From Delphinus delphis (lineage: Eukaryota; Chordata; Mammalia; Artiodactyla; Delphinidae), in NCBI RefSeq assembly GCF_949987515.2, contig NC_082693.1:15558994-15622993 (forward strand): 64,000 nucleotides of DNA. The letters are read 5' to 3'. Each line of letters begins with the position of its first letter. Within the stretch, counting starts at the first letter, position 1. The notes below the pieces were generated by a model, which saw only the letters and a list, made by a program, of their open reading frames with translations, had not been told where the DNA came from and searched no databases. This document shows, piece after piece, positions 58,232 to 64,000 of the stretch. The position numbers and the translations under genes were made by a program.

Positions 58232-58242
<11 letters not shown>

Positions 58243-58324
58243 TTAAACTCTTTCATGTGTTTTATGACATGGAATTTTAGAAATTGACTTAACTAAAGGA
58301 ATCAAAGAATGTTAAGAGTGTGTT

Positions 58325-58525
58325 TTCAACAGATACTTATATAAAGCTTGCTGTGTTCCAGGTCTTTGTACTTTTATAAATATTAATACAGTTAATCCTT
58401 GTAACTAGGAAGTAGATACTATTATTTTCGACATGTTACAGAAGGAAACTGGGGCAAAAGGAGATGAGTGACTTCCCAAGGTCACACAGGTGATATCTGG
58501 TCCCAAAGTGCTTGCTCTTAATGTG
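58325..58525 (-). repeat. MIR SINE relic
   Basis: 'gttaatccttgtaactaggaagtagatactattattttc ... cttcccaaggtcacacaggtgat' is the antisense MIR order. Confidence 0.75.
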
Positions 58526-59343
58526 ACACTATACAGCCTCTCCTAGTGCACTTTTTTTTTTTCTATAAATTGTGTGTGGGCTTTAAGAAAAAACAGTAAC
58601 AGTTCTTTTCTAATGCCAAAACATAAAAGAAGTCCCAGGTTAGGACAGGGTTGAAGAAAATTTAATCTAAATTTAATACTTGATTTAATATTATCTAGCT
58701 TATTCCAGGTAATATTGACCTCGTTGAAACTGCAGCCATGCAAATACATCATGGTACTAAATGTCCTGTTCCTGACGTTTTATACCTAAATGGCCAAAGA
58801 TACCAGTGTTACCTAATTACGTCTGCTTTTGCCTCTGTTTTTCATTTGAGTGTCTGGCTATCTTCTCCTGGGCGGGATCTTTGTGTCTGTACTCAGCTTT
58901 CGCACGCTGTTGATTATCACCCCTAAATGGTCTGCCACATCCCAAATTTGTCCTTTTGTACCTCAGCTGACTAGTGACTGTGAGCCAGGAACTTGCGTCC
59001 CTGGCACCTACTCAAAGACTGTCAGCTGTCCAGGAGAAGTTCCAGATCATGCAGTTTACCAGTTAAGTGTCTGGTTTCTGTGTTGGTAGCTATTATATGT
59101 AATGATAAACAACTTTAAAATTAGAGCCCTGTGTATTTCACCTTTTCTCCCTTTCTTCCTTTTGAAGGTAGTAGTGATCGTGGCAACGTCAATTTAGTTT
59201 TTCCTAATTATGTAGACCATTTGACCTGTGATTTGTCACTCTTTGTGACCCTTGTGTCTGTTACTGTGCAGTCCACCTTATATTTTGTTTAAATTGAGTT
59301 AGCAAATTTATCAAATAAGCCAGCTTTAAAACTTCTATACATA

Positions 59344-59484
59344 GGGCCTTCCCTGGTGGTCCAGTGGGTAAGACTCCACGCTCCCAGTGGAGGGGGTGAG
59401 GGTTCGATCCCTGGTTGGGGAACTAGATTCCGCATGTGTGCCGCGACTAAGAGTTTGCATGCTGCAACTAAAAACAAACAAAAG
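59344..59484 (+). mobile_element. CHR-type SINE, older short subfamily
   Basis: Short sense copy (about 140 bases) with tRNA-like text 'gggttcgatccctggttggg' and an A/C tail. Flanking acttctatacat-like duplications at 59331-59343 and 59485-59496. Confidence 0.9.
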
Positions 59485-60359
59485 ACTTCTATACATTCTC
59501 TTTCCACTACGAGAAAATAAAAAGTGAAGGAAGTTGTTGCACATATTCATCCAGACAGATAATCCCTACTCTCTGTTTTCATAAACAGGATGATAACTGT
59601 TCACACACCCAGGCCCCACCTTACCTTACCCCATACTTACCCAGTTGTTGTATCTGTTCAGGATGGTTTCCCTTTTTGCAGTCCAGGCTTTGTCCATAGA
59701 CCAGTGATGAAAGCAGCCTCTCCAGGGTAACCTTGGAGCCGTAATCTGATCTCAGATTCTTCTGGGAACCAAGGAGAGCTAAAATGTGGCATTCAAAAGG
59801 GGTGAACTGAATATAGCTTCCTTGCGCAGAAGACGGATAAAAGTGGCAGTAGGTGCAGTCGCTTATTTGATTTAGGAAACCGCAGAAAGAATTCTTGATT
59901 TTGGTGTTGGCATCACGCTTACGTGAGACTCTGCAGGTCTTCTGAGGCTTCTTTTTTTTTCCACTTTGGAAACATGGCTGTGGGCAGATTCGCTCTTGCA
60001 GAGATAATGTTTTTATAGTCCTTAGCTATGCTGACAGCTTCAGGTTTTGAAATCCTGTCATTTCCCTGTAGGTTTGACCCGAGATACTTTCATGCCACGG
60101 TCTTTCATTTCTTCCATTTTCTTTATTCACCTGATTGACCAGAAGATGTGAATTCAGCCTCTCCTTTGCCCTAGGTTGTGTGTTCTTCACCAGGGTTACT
60201 GTGGTGAGCACAGATGTCCTCATGGAGCCTTTGTTTTGGTGGGGGGGAGGCAGTCAGTACACCAGCTGTCACACAAATCAAGGTCAAATTGCAAGTGTGA
60301 TAAGCTTGATGAAGGAGGGGCTCACAGTGTTCTAAGACCTAGTCTGCAGGGAGCTGACT

Positions 60360-60690
60360 GAATCAGACAGAGATCCACAGGATAAATGGGAATTATCCAG
60401 GCAAAGACAGAAAGGCGGCTCATTGTAGGCACAGGGAAACGTTTGCCCAAAAGCCCTCTGGAGGGAGGAAGTGTGGTGGGTTTTTGTAGACGGAGAAGTC
60501 TGGGGCAAGCTGAGGCAGGAGAAGTAGGCACGGAATCATTACCAAACAGGATCAAGAAGGCCATGTTAAGGATTTTTGTGTTTGTCCTCAGAGCAGAAGA
60601 GTGCCAGCATCACATTTCTGTTTTGAAAACCTCATCCAGTGAGACGAGGTTAGAGAGGCCAGAATAGATGTAGAAAAATGAGTTAGGAGG
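60360..60690 (+). repeat. Ancient dispersed repeat, unnamed
   Basis: 'aaggccatgttaaggatttttgtg...', 'gagttaggaggctattgcaaatg' resemble the later part of the family at 3560-4242. Confidence 0.45.
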
Positions 60691-61023
60691 CTATTGCAAA
60701 TGTCATTGTAACGAATTTTCAGATACAACATGGTGCCCATGTTTCACTATCTTTGTGCCTTGTGTTGGGATTTCCCTGGTGGAAGCTTGTCTTTCCACCT
60801 GACTTGCAAAGGACTTTGAATCTACTTGGAAGTAGGTAAAGGGGAAGGTTACTTGAGACCCCTCACTGTCTGGCCACGTGATCGCAGATGATTAACTGTC
60901 AGTCTTAAGAGAACAAGCTCAGGTGTATTGAGGTCCAGGTGCTATCTTGCCTTCTGATGATTTCATTGGCTTCTTATTTATTTGTCTATTAGATATGTGA
61001 CTGGCGGTGGTGACGGTGGTGCT

Positions 61024-61046
61024 AGCAGCAGCAGCAGCAGCAGCAG
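61024..61046. repeat. (AGC)n trinucleotide repeat
   Basis: Nearly eight uninterrupted AGC units after a GGT-rich stretch, in intron 3 on the sense strand. Confidence 0.95.
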
Positions 61047-61054
61047 TGATAGTT

Positions 61055-61260
61055 GCAAATGTGCAGTATGTCAGACAGCGTCCTGGGTGCTGGGCATATA
61101 AACATCCATTCATTTCTTATACAGTCTCATGTGATGTTCGACCTTTGATTCCCTCTGCTTATAGATGAGGATGAGGCCCAGAGAGATTTATGAAATTGCA
61201 GAGCAGGGTTTGAACTCAGGCAGCTTACTTGTAGGAACCAAGCTCTTAACCTTTCCTTTA
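61055..61260 (-). repeat. MIR SINE relic
   Basis: 'gtgctgggcatataaacatccattc ... tagatgaggatgaggcccagagag ... gggtttgaactcaggcag' is antisense MIR text. Confidence 0.7.
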
Positions 61261-61639
61261 AGTGGTGAAAGGTCAGAAGTGGCCAGTTAGTGAGCTTAGA
61301 GCCCGAGGTCACACTGCACAGTGTGTCGTGGATGCAGGACTCCAGCCCAGGCACTCTGATGTCAGAGCCCACGTGATATTTCCACGTGAATTACAAGCAT
61401 GGGGAGAATAGTTTTCTGTAAGTCAAAGAAGGTCAGGTTGCAAGTGTCTACAACTAATTCACTTTACAGAGTGGCGGCCGATTTTCTTATACTGTTTTCT
61501 GAACATTATTTTACATCATTGAGAACACATTTATATATAGCTTTGAAATCACATGTCATTGTAGAGGTGTACTGTAATTAAACTTCCTTTAATTTTAGAT
61601 AATAAATTATTTTATGTTGAGAATAATTAAAAGCATATG

Positions 61640-62010
61640 GTACTTACCCACCAGAAGGGAGACAATGAATAAGAAGTGTTGACAAGGATGTTGGAGCAGC
61701 TAGGACTCTCCTGTGCTGCCGGTGGGAGTGCAAGTTGGCGCCATCACTTGGCAGTATTTAGTTTGATCATATTTACTAAAGCTGAACATATGCATATCCT
61801 GTGACCCAGTAATTCCTCTCTTATGTAAGTACACAACAGAAACATGAATATATGTTCACTGAAAGACACGTATAATAACAGCAGAAAAACACTGGAAACT
61901 ACTCAAATGCCCGTCAGTCGTAGGTAAATAAACTGAGGTGTATTCACACAATGAAGTGCTGTACAGCAATGAGAAGAAAAGAGTTTAAAACTGCATGCAA
62001 CCATAGGGTT
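61640..62010 (+). mobile_element. Ancient LINE-1 3' fragment
   Basis: Diverged sense ORF2 end: 'tgttggagcagctaggactctcctgtgctgccggtgggagtgcaagttgg' and 'tatcctgtgacccagtaattcctctc', 'caatgaagtgctgtacagcaatgag'. The frame is destroyed. Confidence 0.75.
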
Positions 62011-62469
62011 AAATGTCATAAAGATACGTTTTTATGCATATCTTTCTAGATCTTTTTAAATAGTTACGTGCACATATAGATTTCCTTAAAAAATGAAACT
62101 GCTGGTATTCTGCTCTACTAGTCAGGGTAGACGAAGCCATGTAGGCCTGAAATGTCATGGCACAGACACAGCAGTTTATTTTTCTCCCACACAGCAGCCC
62201 AGGGTAGATGCTCCAGCTGGGGGTAGGGTGGGGCTGTTTCCACTCCTCGCGGTGTTTCAGGAACTTGGTGTCTCTGCCACCTCTAGCATGTAGCTCCAAG
62301 GTTACAGCTCGGCTCATGGTGTGTTGCAGAGAACGTACTCACAAGGCACAGCAAACTGAGTGTGTCAGGAGGAAGGATGGGGGCGGAAATGTAGTCTACT
62401 GTGTGCCCAGGAAGAACGTACTTGAATAGGCCACAGTCTTGGCCGTGCACATCATTTTTATTGTTTTTT

Positions 62470-62682
62470 TGTTTTTTTGTGGGTTTTTTTGTGGTACGCG
62501 GGCCTCTCACTGTTGTGGCCTCTCCCGTTGCGGAGCACAGGCTCCGGACGCGCAGGCTCAGCGGCCATGGCTCACGGGCCCAGCCGCTCTGCTGCATGTG
62601 GGATCCTCCTGGACCGGGGCACGAACCCATGTTCCCTGCATCGGCAGGCGGACTCTCAACCACTGCGCCACCAGGGAAGCCC
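62470..62682 (-). mobile_element. CHR-type SINE, young subfamily
   Basis: Antisense full-length copy. Exact 17-base duplications catttttattgtttttt at 62453-62469 and 62683-62699. Confidence 0.95.
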
Positions 62683-62739
62683 CATTTTTATTGTTTTTTG
62701 ATCTGTTTCCCGCCCCGCCCCCCACTTACTAGTAGTACA

Positions 62740-63330
62740 TTGTGACTATCTTTTCATGTCAATGCATAGAGATATATCTCACTCTGTTTTTTAATGGTAG
62801 TAGATTATTTCATTGAAAGAATGGGATGATTATAATTTAACATGCTCGTATTGGCAGTTTTTGTTTGATTTATTTTTGCCAGGCATTAACAATGCTAAAG
62901 CGAATCCTTGATAAGAAAAGTGTTTTCAAAGACTAAGTTATTAGAAGTAGAATTTGATGGGTCAAAAGGTAAGCCCATTTTTAAGGTTCCGATACACATT
63001 CCTGTATTGGTCTCCAAATTGATTGTCTTTGGTATCCATTTTTGTTTGATAAATTAGTCATTTTCTTTTGATTTTTAATATGTTTTTCATTTGTATTTTG
63101 ATTGTCATTTCTTTATTGCCAGAGAAGTTTTTGTTCTGTTGTAGTGAAATCTATCAGTCTTTTCCTTTTTTGATTTCTGTTTTTGGCGTCATGCTTGGAT
63201 TTATTCTTGGCTTTTAAAAGTAGCTGTTTCCTTCTATATGTTTGTGTTTTTATTCTTCATATTTACATTTCTAGTCCACCTGGAAACGGTTTTGCATAGA
63301 GTCTAATCTGTTTTTGCCAAGTAGTTGGTT
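62740..63330 (-). repeat. Ancient LINE-like relic
   Basis: Antisense old LINE-1 themes: 'tttctttattgccagagaagtt', 'tttctagtccacctggaaacggttttgcatag', 'tttgccaagtagttggttac'. Limits approximate. Confidence 0.5.
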
Positions 63331-63845
63331 ACTAGTCGCAGTAGAATTAACTTTTTAAAATGTATAGGATTGTATGAACACATATAAAACTATTATGAAG
63401 TATTTTAAATTATCCTTCTAATTAATGACTAGGATGGAGTACGGGAGAAAGTTTTCAGTTCTCTGGGCCGTTTGAAGCAGAGAGAGCCACATTGCCTCAA
63501 ACATAAGTTAGCATCACTAAGCATTAAACACTGTATCGTGGAGAAGGTGAAGTCCCTTTCGTTGGCTCGGAGGGTATGGTATGCTCTTAGATTTAGGAAA
63601 TCTTCTCCATACTCCGAGTTGGTCCCCAGTTATAGGTTTATCATCTAATTACATGAGGCTCTACTTGCTGCCATTTCCTGTGCTCTTCATGCCATCTCAC
63701 ACCGAGTCATGGGGAAGGCGGGTATACCTGCGAGGCTGTGTGCTGAGTGAAGTTAAAATAGATTCTTTTTAGTGGAAACTGGGATCATGATAACTTTAGC
63801 GACTGTGGGGTTTTTTTTGTTTGTTTGTTTTTCAACTTTGTTCTT
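63331..63845. other. Intron 3, no gene seen
   Basis: Nothing recognised apart from a T/TTTG-rich patch near 63810-63830. Confidence 0.5.
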
Positions 63846-63849
63846 TTTT

Positions 63850-64000
63850 TTACCATTTTTATTGGAGTATAATTACTTTACAATGGTGTGTTAGTTTCTG
63901 CTGTACAACGAAGTGAATCAGCTATACATATACATACATTCCCATATCTCCTCCCTCTTGTGTCTCCCTCCCACCCTCCCTTATCCCACCCCTCTAGGTA
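63850..64000 (-). mobile_element. LINE-1 3' end (type B), cut by window edge
   Basis: Antisense 'accatttttattggagtataattac' and 'ctccctcccaccctcccttatccc' match the start of the copy at 8222. It continues beyond the window. Confidence 0.88.

Larger units (their letters stand above)
12859..64000 (+). other. PLEKHA5: PLEKHA5 intron 3 (5' part, over 51 kb)
   Basis: From the exon 3 donor to the window end no further PLEKHA5 exon was recognised, so this is the 5' portion of a very large intron. It is AT-rich and filled with the retroelements listed separately. No other gene in either orientation could be supported. Short open frames are almost all SINE or LINE sequence or chance. Confidence 0.8.

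Noticed and set aside
58738..59089. Possible exon with Cys-rich frame
   Set aside because: Short overlapping frames, no recognised domain and no convincing acceptor/donor pair.
60766..60790. Extra CHR SINE head (gggatttccctggtgg)
   Set aside because: Only about 16 bases match, with no body, tail or duplication.
12859..64000. PLEKHA5 exon 4
   Set aside because: Looked for text encoding the rest of WW domain 2 (HNERKVTCKHP-like) and found none, so it is presumed to lie past the window.

Overview
This is a mammalian nuclear window from a whale or dolphin. The main evidence is 18 copies of a tRNA-derived SINE whose head reads ggcttccctggtggcgcagt. This is the CHR-type SINE of cetaceans and their relatives. 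Many copies have near-perfect target-site duplications and intact poly(A) tails, so they are young. LINE-1 fragments of artiodactyl/cetacean type are also abundant, and I noticed no ruminant BovB or Bov-tA. The sequence alone does not separate toothed from baleen whales. Nothing is prokaryotic: no operons, ribosome binding sites, CRISPR arrays, rRNA or functional tRNA genes.

Only one gene is supportable: the 5' end of PLEKHA5 on the + strand. Its start codon is at 10190, inside a GC-rich, TATA-less CpG-island promoter (about 9840-11240). Exon 1 (10190-10281), exon 2 (10431-10510) and exon 3 (12801-12858) join in frame, with canonical GT/AG borders, to give 76 complete codons plus two bases. 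They cover the first WW domain and the first half of the second. Exon 4 and the PH domain were not found, so 12859-64000 is read as one intron of more than 51 kb. Positions 1-9840 are upstream intergenic DNA. Long open frames on both strands of the CpG island come from high GC content.

Layout. 1-9.8 kb: intergenic, with a LINE-1 3' fragment, two nested antisense LINE-1 ends at 8.0-8.85 kb, one CHR SINE, a MER5-like element and MIRs. 9.8-12.9 kb: promoter and PLEKHA5 exons 1-3. 12.9-35 kb: intron with SINEs, two LINE-1s (one with an exact 40-bp tandem duplication) and a 34-bp inverted repeat bracketing about 1.1 kb. 35-38.3 kb: an ancient antisense LINE-1, broken up by a younger LINE-1 and two SINEs. 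38.3-49 kb: largely plain AT-rich intron with a few SINEs and a 38-bp LINE-1 micro-insertion. 49.1-54.6 kb: a stacked block of LINE-1 pieces, including a 5'UTR fused directly to a 3' end. 54.6-64 kb: intron with SINEs, MIRs, a 71-bp-period duplication and a LINE-1 end cut by the window edge.

I found no convincing undescribed biological system. The items most worth checking are the inverted-repeat-bounded segment at 22055-23136 with its acidic open frame, the internally deleted LINE-1 near 50392, the unidentified polyadenylated-looking segment at 51100-51682, and the micro-insertion at 40322-40391. Repeat family names come from recognition by eye, and boundaries of ancient repeats are approximate.
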